NCBI RefSeq assembly: GCF_001704415.2
Contig: NW_017189517.1
Coordinates: 10,551,167-10,615,166 of the forward strand
DNA: 64,000 nucleotides
Origin: Capra hircus
Taxonomy: Eukaryota > Chordata > Mammalia > Artiodactyla > Bovidae
Reading direction: 5' to 3'
Shown here: positions 1-11,100 of the stretch, piece after piece
Position numbering within the stretch: position 1 is the stretch's first letter
Layout: each line of letters starts with the position of its first letter
Notes under the pieces: model-generated
The model's database searches: none
What the model saw: only the letters and a program-made list of their open reading frames with translations
What the model was told of the DNA's origin: nothing
Translations under genes and position numbers: made by a program

Positions 1-1157
1 TTACTGTTTACCGGAAGAATGGTTAAAAAGATACATGCGTCTAATTTACTTGAAATGAATCAAATTAATTAATGGTGAAAAAACGGTGAGGCTTTTGGCT
101 TCCTGGTAACTCAATGTAATGTCGTGACTTAATTGTATTTGTTTTTTTCTATAAGCGTTCAATGACATTCTCGTTTCCAGAGACATAAATTAATCCCGGT
201 TGACTTTTAGAGCTGTATGAATGGAGTGTATGAGAACCTCTGGCAGTCAGGGTGTTTGGACTCTGTTAGGATATTTTCAGCCTAAGTACTGTGTTTTTCT
301 GTGCACCTATTGTAGAATAATAACTGTGAAAGCATAAAAAAATTGAGGCTCCAAATGTTTAAAATGATGCTTTATAACGCCTGCAAGAAGCCGGTAAGTA
401 ATCAATGTCTGGCGGTACCAGAAGGAAAAGCTTCTTCAGATTCCAGGATCTGAGAGGAAGAAAATCTTTCCTTGTGTCTTTTATAGAATTTTCTTTGACT
501 GGTTTTATATTCTGTTTGAGGACAGATTTACCTAAAGGCTATACAGATTTTGAGGTAGATTTGTCAGAATAAGGAAGCATCTTTGGATGGGTATAGGGTT
601 TTTCGATTTCACCCTTGCCTTGCCCTGAAACTACCTACAGATTGGCTTGGGCAAGAAATTAGCATTTGAACAGGGAAGAAATTAACCCTCTCCTCTTTTC
701 TGCATAAACTCATAGAATTCTTTTATAGTAAGGTTGATGTCTGCTCACTCATGAAGAAAGGAGAATTAGATTTAATATCAGTCACTTACTTAAAAATGAA
801 GTCTTTTAGAACACTTAAGGTAATACACAGGTAATGAATTACTCTCCATCACACACAAAATCATGCCAAAAAATATTTATTTGCCCTAAATAGAGGATCT
901 ACAAGAAAATCATATAAATTGCAAATCTGGACTATCTCAACAGTGAATAAAAGGAAAAAGTGATTAGCATAAATAAAAATTACTGGGATGTATTATGTGT
1001 ATTGGAAATCCTAGCCAATTTCAGCTAGTTAATGTTGAGTTGGTTATATACATATGGATAGGAGGTACAACTGGATGATCACTAAGGTCACTTCTAATTT
1101 TTAGATTCTGTCATTTTTATATTGATTTTGCCTTTTGCTGTGATTATATGTTTCTAG
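1..1157. other. BRS3 intron 1 (3' portion)
   Basis: AT-rich sequence upstream of the exon 2 acceptor. No exon, known transposon or RNA gene was recognised here; the first BRS3 coding exon must lie left of the window. Confidence 0.75.
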
Positions 1158-1509
1158 ATACAAGGCAGTTGTGAAGCCCTTGGAGCGTCAGCCCCCCAAT
1201 GCCATCCTGAAGACCTGTGCCAAAGCTGGCTGCATCTGGATCGTGTCTATGATCATTGCTCTACCGGAGGCTATATTTTCAAATGTATATACTTTTCAAG
1301 ATCCTGACAAAAATGTAACATTTAAAGCGTGTGCCTCTTACCCTGTTTCTGAGAGGCTCCTGCAAGAGATACATTCTCTGCTGTGCTTCTTAGTATTCTA
1401 CATTATTCCACTTTCGATTATCTCTGTCTATTATTCTCTGATTGCTAGAACTCTTTACAAAAGCACCTTGAACATACCTACTGAGGAACAAAGCCATGCC
1501 CGCAAGCAG
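1158..1509 (+). CDS. BRS3: BRS3 coding exon 2
   Basis: 352 nt; enters with one base completing the DRY arginine and ends in phase 0 at CAG|gtatgt. It encodes intracellular loop 2 after DRY, TM4, extracellular loop 2, TM5 and the start of loop 3. Reading past the donor would continue open to 1671, but that extension is intronic. Confidence 0.93.
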
Positions 1510-3391
1510 GTATGTATTCATCAGGACTCATGCATGTATTTAGAAGGGAAATGCCTCATTTTGCACCTTTGGACAATAAATATAATAGCGCTATCATACT
1601 TTTGCTATGATCATGGGCTCCGGAGTCTGTCAGACCCAGGATTTAATTCCATACCAGCTGAACAATCTTGAGCAAGCTACTTAACTTCTCTGAGCCTCAC
1701 TTTCCTCATGTATAAAATGAAAATGAGGACTGGGTGATATATATGAAATGCTTAACATAGTTCCTACTGCATAGTAAATGTTCAGTAAATGGTAGGACTG
1801 TTATTATTAGAAAAGGGGCAGCTGAAGTTTGGGGTAAGTCAAAAATCACCCCATAGAACAGTGAGAAACATCACACAAGATGAGACTATAAAGTGAAGCA
1901 TCTTTTGTTTTAGAAAGTATAACAGAATGATAGAAAAACGCAGGATGGTAGAACTGGCAAGAAGCCATAACATTATTCAATGCAAACCACTTACCACAGA
2001 TGAGCAGACTGGGGGTAGGGGGTCTCGAGGGACCCAGCGCCAGTGGCAAGAGAACACAGTGACTCACAGTAGCTTGATTAAGACCATTGCAAGACCCAGG
2101 TGTGCTCTCCTCTCATAAATATGAATGGAATAAAAAGAATATTGGCAAAACATTGTTCCACTTAATTTAAAAAAAAAAACAACCCAACAGGATTTCTATC
2201 TTTCTTGGGTAGGAGATGATTCCATTTACCTCTTGACCAGTACATGGAGAGCTCAGTGCTTTTTTTTCAAGCTAGTCCTTTCAGTTGGTTCAACAGTGGT
2301 GCTCAGGAGGCTAAAGTTGTATTTTATTTATTTATTCACCATTTTATAAAGTTGCATTTTCATGCCCATGTGAACAGCTCTATCTGTGACTACAGGCAAT
2401 GTCTTCACTTCTTTTGGGTCATTTCTCTTATTAAGAGGTGTAGGTAGGATTATTTTCATATATGAAGGATGGCACATTGGTTTTTATTCCCCTGATTATA
2501 TGGGTAGAATTTCTATACATTAAAAACAATTTTAGGTACAAGTTTGTCAACTTTCACAATCCCCAGAAGACTGTTCAAACTTAGTCAGCCTCTGCTGATG
2601 CAGTTAAAAGTTTTGTACGGCATTTATTTCTTAATAAAATTAAATCTTCAAAGGTTCCACAACACTCCTTGAGATAGTTAGAGACACCCTAGAGTATCTC
2701 AAAACCAGAGACAGCAGCCTGAATTAGAGCTAATCAGAGACCAACATCACAGGTTACTATGTCAATTCACTTGCTGTATTCTGTAGCCACAGGCTGCCTT
2801 TCCACACTTGCATGTGCAAAGAGACACCAGCCTGTTAACTATAAATTTCTCAGTTAATCTAGAAAATGGCTTTTTAAAATCTCTGCCAGCTCAGTGTTTT
2901 CTTTTGGGGGGTGTTTTGTTTGTCGATGGGTTCTTGGTTTTTGGTTGTTGTTGCTGTCATTTTTCTTCTCTCTATAGATTGAATCCCGGAAGCGAATTGC
3001 CAAAACAGTTCTGGTGCTGGTGGCTCTCTTTGCTCTCTGCTGGTTGCCGAATCACCTTCTGTATCTCTACCACTCATTCACTTCTCAAACCCATATGAAC
3101 TCCTCTACCGTTCACTTATTTGTCACCATCATCTCTCGGATTCTGGCTTTCAGCAATTCTTGTGTAAACCCCTTTGCTCTTTACTGGCTGAGCAATACCT
3201 TCCAGCAGCATTTTAAAGCTCAATTATTCTGTTGCAAGGCAGGGGGAGCTGACCCTACTGCTGCTAATACCCCTCTTGACAACCTAGCAGTGATGGGAAG
3301 GGTCCCGGGTGCTGCAAGCACTCAGATGTCTGAAATTAGTGTGTCCCCATTCACTGGCTGCAGTGTGAAGAAGGAAGATGACAGAGTCTAG
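1158..3391 (+). CDS. BRS3: Bombesin receptor subtype 3 (orphan GPCR), 3' two coding exons; partial
   Basis: BRS3 is a rhodopsin-family (class A) receptor of the plasma membrane. It is related to the gastrin-releasing-peptide and neuromedin B receptors, couples to Gq, and is linked to energy balance. Two exons are visible: 1158-1509 and 2978-3391 (stop TAG 3389-3391). They join in frame to about 254 residues, from just after the DRY arginine (split AG|A across intron 1) to the C-terminus. Human BRS3 is 399 aa, so about 145 N-terminal residues (TM1-TM3) lie off the left edge. Visible landmarks are extracellular loop 2 with a Cys, TM5, the loop-3 segment ending RKQ/IESRKR, TM6 CWLP, TM7 NPFALY, and a CC palmitoylation-type pair in the tail. 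Splice sites are tttctag|A, CAG|gtatgt and tctatag|ATT. No frameshift or stop interrupts it. I recognised it by protein similarity from memory; identification is very secure. Confidence 0.96.
1510..2977. other. BRS3 intron 2
   Basis: Intron between the two visible BRS3 exons with GT...AG ends. It contains one MIR relic (about 1622-1808); the rest is unrecognised. Short open frames inside it are chance. Confidence 0.85.
1622..1808 (+). repeat. MIR SINE relic
   Basis: The order of phrases is that of a MIR: a rearranged 'cagacccaggatttaattcc', then 'cttaacttctctgagcctca', 'cctcatgtataaaatg', and an end resembling 'agtaaatgttcagtaaatg'. It is an old mammal-wide tRNA-derived SINE, heavily diverged. 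Confidence 0.75.
2978..3391 (+). CDS. BRS3: BRS3 coding exon 3 (terminal)
   Basis: 414 nt, phase 0, from the acceptor tctatag|ATTGAA to TAG. It encodes the end of loop 3, TM6 (ALCWLPNHLL), TM7 (NSCVNPFALYWLS) and the cytoplasmic tail with FCC and many Ser/Thr. The protein ends EDDRV, where I recall the human protein ending EDRF, so the last residues vary. Confidence 0.94.
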   Translation: MESRKRIAKTVLVLVALFALCWLPNHLLYLYHSFTSQTHMNSSTVHLFVTIISRILAFSNSCVNPFALYWLSNTFQQHFKAQLFCCKAGGADPTAANTPLDNLAVMGRVPGAASTQMSEISVSPFTGCSVKKEDDRV

Positions 3392-6300
3392 CTTTTCAAT
3401 TAAAAATGGTATTTTTTCCTCCCAGAGTGTCTGTTCCACTCTGAGCTATGCGTAGGTATATGGTGCCAGAACTTTCAATGGCTTGTAAATTGTGGTGGCA
3501 TCTTAGGAGGGAAGAATTTGACAAATCAGTTTTCTTCAATGTACAAGCATTAACGTTACTGGGCTTTCTAAATAAAATGGAGCCCCACTAGGTATAGTGA
3601 CACATTTGTCTATGTCAGAGGCCAAATAGGAGATAAAGTGAAGTACACATGGCACTTAAAAACTTTATATGTTTCCATCACATCTCTGATGCTTATTTCT
3701 CATATACTCTTGTGATTTACATAAAACTGTGTTTGTGTTTATTATGTGGTGTAAATCTAGAGATTATACTTTGCATATGAAAAGGGGGTCAAAGAGAGGT
3801 AAAACATCTCTTCTGCAATTTTCTTAAAAAAAAATGAAGTCCTAAAAAATAAAATTTCACACAATTTGTTCTTGACTGCCCTTTTCCATTAATCTCTATT
3901 CCATTGAAACTAAAGCTGTGCAATGGCAATGACAGTGTTGAGGGGTCAGTGTTAAGTAAGGATCTGGGGCTGGGTGTTTGCCTTACTAGGTCAGCACTTA
4001 CTCATTTAGGGTAGTTCTGGAGTTACAACTCCCATTGACTGATACTTGGGCAAAGTTATCTTTCACAGATATTGTGAAGAACCTGTCTCCTTCATAGGCA
4101 GAATCACTGGCCATGTTTAGTGTCATCTGAGGGCTCCAAAGAAGGATCCCTGTCAAAAAATCTGCGAGGTTGTCACTGTCTGAAATTCATCCTTTGAGAA
4201 AAAATCATTTCTTTCTGGTAAGCAGTGCCCTCTTTCTAAAAAATGCAGAAGTACCACGTGGAATCCCTAACACCTGGGTGTTTAGTTGTTATCAGATCAT
4301 CTTTCTGCTTGACTATCTTAAAACTGATGTGTGCCTAAGTCCTCTAATAAGAGTGTGACCTAATTAATCTCTGCCCTTGGAAATCAGATGGAAGGTTCTG
4401 ATTTTCTATCCTCTGTTCCTACTTGCTAACACTATAAAGTTGTAATAAATATTACTTCAAAACACTTGTCAATAGATGTGTCAGTTTTAGATCTGTGGTT
4501 TCAGAAAATGTTTTCTTGGGGCAAATTAAAGCCTTTAACTGTCGATAGTTAAATTTGTATTTTCAAAAACTTGACTTTGGGGTGTGCTTTTGATAGCTTT
4601 GAGCTTTCCTTAAATGGCTTGTGTAACTGTGAATTTTTGCTTAAAGATGTGGCTTCTAAAGGGGATATAATATTAACACTAGACTTTACATTTAAGCAAA
4701 ATTGGTTTACTTAAAGTAGGGGATGTTAGAATTGTCTTAATATTGTTTTGAGTTGGATGTTGTAATAAGTGGGGAGAAAAATAAATATGAAATAAAGTTT
4801 TCAATGACTTTGTGTAACTTTATATTCTAAAAACAGTACTTCTAACAGAATATCACTGAGAACGCATTTTAACTCCAAAGGGTATTTTCAAGTTCCCAAA
4901 CTCCAAAATATTTTACTGTTTTCCTTACTCTGGGTAAAAATTACACGTTTACTCTCCTAAGAATAACATTTTAGAAATAACTTCACAAAAGTACCAGATA
5001 ATAAAAGCTAAGCAAGCTTTTTAGCAGTTGATAAAACTAGAGCTCAAAGAACTTGATTTTTTCATCCTGAGTAATCCCTAGGTAACTTAAAGATCTGATA
5101 GAAACTGATTTAATTGGGATTAAAATTCATGGCTTTGCTTTTTGTTTTGGAGGGGGTGGTCGTTAAAAAAAAACAAAACAGATTATCCTTGTCAGAGCTA
5201 ACCTTACAAGAAATCCACAGTTTGTTTCACACTGACTATTGTGTTCAGAAAAGCTACTATGGAATATTTCTTTGTTTTTGGACAGGCTCCCAAATTGCGG
5301 GTGGGGTGGGGGGAGGACACATGAAAAATAAATTTTGTATACGTCTCAATTTTACTCAGGGTCTGCCCTGACCCAAGACTTAGAATAATGGACCATATTT
5401 TTTTCCTGCTACAAAGCAGGAAACCAAAGTCACAAACTTAGATTAAGTCTTTGTCATTGAGGTTGATAGTACCACAAAACATTGAACACTGGCATTCCTA
5501 CTGACAATAGCAAATTTGGGTTTAAATAATTTCTGCAATTATAACCATCTTAAGTCAGGGATCCATCACATTTTTTGTCAAAAGGAGTTACTTTTATTTC
5601 CACTAAGTCTTGGGATTACAGAAAATGGGGAGAGGAAAATTCCCTAACAGAGTGAGCCTGAATGGGCCATTAAAAAAAAAAAAATCCCTAGTTTGGTATA
5701 ACTCAGTCGTTTTCCAGGAAGACTTCCTAGGCCAGGTAGGTGACTCCTCTGGCCAGGTAGTCTGTGCTTTTGTAGGTTAATGAATTTTTATACACCAAGA
5801 AGCTGGTGGCCTATTATGCCAGGAATACTGCACAGACCACCCTTCACAGAGAACGAGAAGGATGAAGAGAACAGTCAGGGAGAAGCCAGCTGACTGGGTT
5901 CTGGGTTCCTGGGTCCAGCAGCCCCTTGTATAGCCTATCTACATTCCAGTCCTGGAGTTTCAGGAGGTACCCACTATCTTTATAATAACAAAGGACCCAG
6001 CCCTCCCCGCTTTTGCTTGTTACCTGGACTGTTTCTTGCAAAAAAAATCTTGCGGGGGGGTGGGGTGGAGTGGGGGTGAGAACAGGTTATAAAGAGACAC
6101 TTCCAGATTAACTCAGTTACTAGGAGTTGAATTCTAGGAATCCACAAGGAAATAAAAGTAGGAACCAGGTCTCATAGGGACAATAGCATTAAACAGTAAC
6201 AACAAAACTGTGGGACCCAATGGCCAAACAGAATGCTATCACAGATACAAGCATGTTTCGCTCCCAACTCCACTAGAGTGGTGACTCAATGACCCTCTAT

Positions 6301-7090
6301 CACTGCCTCAGCTTCTCCTCTCACCCATACGGAACTTGGCCACAGAAGACTACTCTGCCCATGCCCACATTTCCTACTCGTCCCTCTTTCTGGGAGAGGC
6401 TTACTGGCTCAGTGAGTCAAACTCAGTCTAGAATGCGGGGCTACCCTACCAAGTCACCTCACAGGCCTCCACCTGGGTCACACAGGAGCTAAACATCAAC
6501 TTTTGGCCACCTGCTCGGAAGGGCCTGTGGATACAGCAGGCGCTCAGAGTCACGTGCAGCAGGACTGCTTAGCATACTTATGAACTGCTTAGTCCACCTA
6601 TGCTGTGAACCTATTCAGGAATGAAATGGAAGCTCAATAACACATTGCTGAAAACAGCTGTATACTATTTTTGGATCCTAAAAGAAATATTCAGCAAAAC
6701 GTATATGAGCCCAATAAAACTCGTGTTATCTACACTATAAATATGCATGCAAGTTCTATCACATGCACTTTTTTCCTAAAACATCAAAAAACGACGTTAG
6801 TGGGGCAGTAAAGGTGGTGTGTACACTGGATGTTACAGTTTCAGCTTTGTAGCTTGAGCAAGTCTGAAACATGGAGAACAAGGGACAGGCAACTGTTGCC
6901 TTTCCTTTCCAGAGTCATCTCCAGCCTGAGGAAGGTACCAGAAAGAGAAAAGGACGGAGCAGAGACTTGGAGAGAAGGTTGATCCTTCCACTCACCATTC
7001 GTTCGTTCGTTCATTCATTCACTCACCACACACGCACTATACATCAGACCCTGTACTACCAGCTCGGGCTAACCCGGCTCTCCTAGGGAA
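3392..7090. other. BRS3 3' UTR and BRS3-HTATSF1 intergenic DNA
   Basis: No coding exon or recognisable transposon was found in these 3.7 kb. Candidate BRS3 polyadenylation signals AATAAA occur at 3571, 3848, 4444, 4780 and 4791. The 4780/4791 pair is followed by a GT-rich stretch (about 4803-4820), which makes it a credible distal site. Short open frames at 4170, 5114, 5844 and 6289 look like chance: no family similarity, poor codon bias. A short (TTCG/TTCA)n run lies at about 6998-7023. Confidence 0.7.
4780..4796 (+). terminator. Candidate distal BRS3 polyadenylation signal pair
   Basis: Two AATAAA hexamers (4780-4785 and 4791-4796) lie within 17 bases and are followed by a T/GT-rich downstream element. 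The nearest hexamer to the stop codon is at 3571. Which is used cannot be told from sequence alone. Confidence 0.4.
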
Positions 7091-7930
7091 GTCTTCACGA
7101 AACAAGTGAAAGACTCGTTTCCCACGCGGAGGAGGGGCCTCTGGGAGAAGGAGGCGCATCTTTCTGTCGCAGCGCGTCCTGTCCCGCCTGTCCCGTCCAC
7201 TCCCCCAAGATGGCGGCCGCCTCGACGCCTGCTCCGGCGCCGGCCGAGTGGGGATCTTCCCACGCCTTTGGGCTACCGCCCCGCTGCGGACCCCGCGGAG
7301 CCCAACGTTCCCAAGAGGCCGTAGGCCCTGCGCTCCCCGCGGCCCCCGCGCCAGGACAGCCCTGCTGAGCATCTCCGCTCGGCAGCAGCGCAGCTCCCGG
7401 AGCCCCGCCCCCGGGGCCCCACGCCTCTGGCCCGTGTCGGCTCCTACTGACGCCACTGGGGGCGTGCCGGTGCGCCCCGCGACGACGCGACGCGCCAACA
7501 ATGGCGACTTCGTCATCCTGAGCGGGCCTCGGTTTCCAAGTGGTTTCCAGACGTTGACGCGAGAGCCGCAGTTGCCTCAGACCCGGTCGGCGGCGGCGGC
7601 GGCGGCGCGCGTGCGCGCTCCCGCCTCGACCCGGATCGGGCAGCGGCGGCGAGGCCCGGCGGGGCGAATCAGGTGGGCGGTGGCGCGGCGGGGCCGGGAC
7701 CTGCGACGCGCGCGCGCGCGCGGCGGGCGGGCAGCGGGCGGAGCGGGGGGCGGTGCGGCCGGCGAGTGGCCCTGACTTCCCGGGGGCTGCTGGGGCGCCG
7801 CGGGGAGGCGGGCCGGGGGGCGGTGGGGAGCGGGCTGAGTGTGGCCAACCTCCTTTTCTCTGTTCCCCTCCAGCATCAGCTCGGCCTCTTCGCTCGACCG
7901 GACCTTGCCTCTAGGCTAAGTGGGCAACAT
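7090..7930 (+). promoter_or_regulatory. CpG island promoter and 5' UTR of HTATSF1
   Basis: A dense CpG stretch with (CGG)n at about 7588-7606 and alternating CG at about 7706-7722, without a TATA box. A YY1-type motif AAGATGGCGGC sits at 7207-7217, and a second ATGGCG context is at 7501. A plausible 5' UTR intron runs from CAG|gtgggc (donor at 7673) to cctccag|CATC (acceptor ending 7873), putting 7874-7928 as the leader of the first coding exon. Long open frames on both strands here are GC-rich shadows. The start site itself is inferred. Confidence 0.8.
7207..7217 (+). promoter_or_regulatory. YY1-like motif AAGATGGCGGC
   Basis: Matches the classic YY1 core found at or just after the start sites of many housekeeping promoters. 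It lies inside the CpG island. The MAP7D3 start codon is embedded in the same core. Confidence 0.55.
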
Positions 7931-8114
7931 GAGCGGCAACAACTTGGATGCGAATGACGAGTTTGATGAGCAGTTGCGAATGCAAGAATTGTACGGAGAC
8001 ACCAAGGACGACGACACCGAGAAAGATCCCGGTGGAGAAACCGATTCTTTCGGGCAGCAGCCGACTGACACCCCGTACGAGTGGGACCTAGACAAGAAGG
8101 CTTGGTTCCCCAAG
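7929..8114 (+). CDS. HTATSF1: HTATSF1 coding exon 1
   Basis: 186 nt, 62 codons, from MSGNNLD to AWFPK; donor AAG|gtaaga. It encodes the acidic, low-complexity N-terminus and the YEWDLDKKAWFP segment conserved in this family. An upstream in-frame GTG/ATG is not needed. Confidence 0.95.
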
Positions 8115-11100
8115 GTAAGAGTCGCCCGGGCGCCGCTGCACAGCGGGCCCACCTGGCCAGCCTCGCGGGGCGCTCCTTTCACGTTTTCTTTGCTGAGGTC
8201 CTGGGTTAGAGCCCCTCTGGTTGTGACGTTTCTTTTTGTTGTGTCTGTGGCAGAACCGACGTGTAAAGGAACGGAAATCTTTAGGAAGATGTCTTCAATG
8301 TAATTTAATTCTTAAGTCCTTTTTATGCCTTATTAATTTTATCTATGAAGGTTGCAGTTGGTTTATGTCAGTGACTGCTTTTTATTGCAAAGAGAAAAAC
8401 ATCAAGAGCAAATTCAATCGATGTTAATCTCAAGGTAGTCTCAATCTTACTTATCCTAGGAATTCAGATGGTTAACTGATGTGCTAGGTGCAAAATGCAA
8501 CTTCTTGAGTTGAAAAAAATTGATAAATTGGTAAATTTTTACTGATTAAAGGTTGCATCTTTTTTTTCTTTCCTACTAAAGTTGGTCCTAGACACGTATA
8601 TTTGAACCATATCACTACAGGAATATGACAGGAGGAGCACAGAATTTGGATGGAAAGGATTTGTGCCTATTTATTTAGAGTACCTGTAAATTTTTAAGCA
8701 TTCAGTTTCAGCTTGGAAGTAAAATGACTGATGTTAAACTTGGTTCTGTAAACTTTTTGGTCAGAGTACCCTGTTAATCAAAGTCTTGTGGTACAGGTGG
8801 AAAAAAAGGATACTTATCGCACACTAATAGATTTGCAAGCCAGTGATGCAAACCGTGTCTGCATTGTGTAATTTGAGTGTTATTTTTTAAATTATTTATT
8901 TAAACTCTTTTCTTTCCCATTTTTTATTTGTGTGTATGTTCCAATCCCTCTAAATTGTTAGACTTAACATTTCACTTGGGTACTGGTGGTGCCAGCTAGA
9001 GTGCAGATTTGGTTTCTTCAGCCTTCTGAGTACTTCAACAGTCATCTGATAGTATAGTAATTTTTGGCTCTATCTTTTTATGTTATGGAACCCATACCAC
9101 TTCAAACTTCCAAGTTTAAAATTTTCCTCATTCCTATGTGTGCCTCACATTGACTGGTAGGAAGATATAACTACATTTGTTTCATTGTACAATTGTTCTT
9201 TTCTCTAAGAGCCAGGAGGATGGATGTGAGTTGGATTTGTTCTTGATTTGTTTTGACATTAAATGATAATGTGATTTGAGTACATATATTTATGTTCATC
9301 TGCATAGTAAAAGAAAATTTGATTCTGTTGTTAGATTATTAGTTGACTGTTGGTTTTTATTCTGTTTATTGTTATCTGGCACTTCCTTTGCTATATATAT
9401 TTGTAGTCTTAGTCAAGTAGACTACAGAGATAGTAATTTACAAATGAAACAACTAGGAAAGGTGCCAACATCACTTAAAATGCCTTTAATAGTATCTCAG
9501 ACTTTTGTGTTGATAATCCAAGTACCCATGTCTTAATTTTTTTATTCTCTTTTGCACAGTTTTCTATGTAGGTGACTATTCTTCATATATGCTTTAATTA
9601 CTGTTATCCACAGAAACACTCAAATGTGACATTGTATAACTGAATACACTGTTATTTAATACAGTGTAAACTTTTCACAGTAGGAAATCATTTTTTAATT
9701 TGTGTGTGTGCGCACTAAACTTCTTATTTAGATCACTGAAGATTTCATTGCTACATATCAGGCCAATTATGGCTTTTCTAACGATGGTGCATCGAGTTCT
9801 ACTGCAAGTGTCCAAGATGTCAGTGCTAGGACTGCAGAAGAACCTCCGCAAAGACAACCCCCTGAACCCAGTGATCTGAAAAAGAAGGGAGAAAAGAGAA
9901 AGGCTGAATCAGGCAAGTAGATTTAGCTTGCAAAACATGAGTTTAAAAGTTAAAAATATGAGTATGTGTATATGTATTTACTTTTTGGAGAATTATAACT
10001 TTGACAGAATCATAAGATGGGTATTTTTAATTATTATTATTATTTGGGTTCATGTGTTGGCTCTCCCACTAACCTGTAGGCATCAAGCAGATTGTTTCAA
10101 TTCAGTTCAGTTCTCAGTTTCTTCCTTTCCAAAACAGAATTCTTATTAGAAGATTATTTAAAGTTCTGTTTATATGGTTGGTTTGGGGTTTTTTTTTTTT
10201 TTTTTTTTTGGTACTTCCAGTTAAGTTAAACAAGTCAATTTTGCTTCAGCTTGGCCAGATCTGACAGTAGATTGGAGTCAGAAGCAACCTATGCCAAGGC
10301 TTAAAGTCAGAGCAAGAGTAAGGTTTGTTTTTTTTTTAAGGTAGTATCAGATTCATAAAGAACCGAGGTAAGCTAGCCATCTTTTTTCAAACAGGGCTCT
10401 GAAGTGAATTACTTGTCCAAAGATCCAAATACTTTGAAAACTAGCCAGTGATTTGATTTAGTCGGTCTTATTCTAAGGGTAAGAAAAAGTTTCTGGAAGT
10501 TTTGAGAAACTGCCACACTGTCAGGATTTCATAATGGGACTCTTACCTTTTCTTGCATGTGTTTTTACTTGATTTTTTACTCGATTTTTATTTTTAGGAT
10601 GGTTTCATGTTGAAGAAGGCAGAAATACAAATGTTTATGTATCTGGTATGTATACATTTTAACCACATTTAGAATAGAAAATATTTGATTTTGAGGTTTT
10701 CCACAAAGTTATTTTTAGATTTCCATATCTCTGAATTCTATTTTTTAACCATTGTGTCATTTATTTGCTCAGCCATTTACATTAGTGAGGAATATGTTGT
10801 TTTTTTTTATAAAACTAAGAAAAAGTACATGTATATAACTTTGCATGCCATCCTTTCTGATGGCTGTACGTAACTCAGCAGTTACCTGAGTATGTATATT
10901 TCAAATGAGTATGTATGTATTCAAATGTAAACGTGAAATTTCTTTAAGTCTATAGATGTGAGATTTTTACACTTTTAGAAAACCAAAATTTTGGTGCACT
11001 TATCACTTATCCAAGTTACAGATTTTGAATTAGTAGAAACTTAAGTAACCCTCACCTTTGTTATAGATGCCTTTATAATTTTTTTTCCTTAACATCACAG

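Noticed and set aside
1510..1671. Alternative BRS3 C-terminus by reading past exon 2
   Set aside because: A consensus donor follows CAG at 1509 and exon 3 continues the receptor exactly; the extension runs into a MIR.
7037..7876. Several long open frames on both strands near 7.0-7.9 kb
   Set aside because: CpG-island composition lacks stop codons; the products are Arg/Pro/Ala-rich with no family resemblance.
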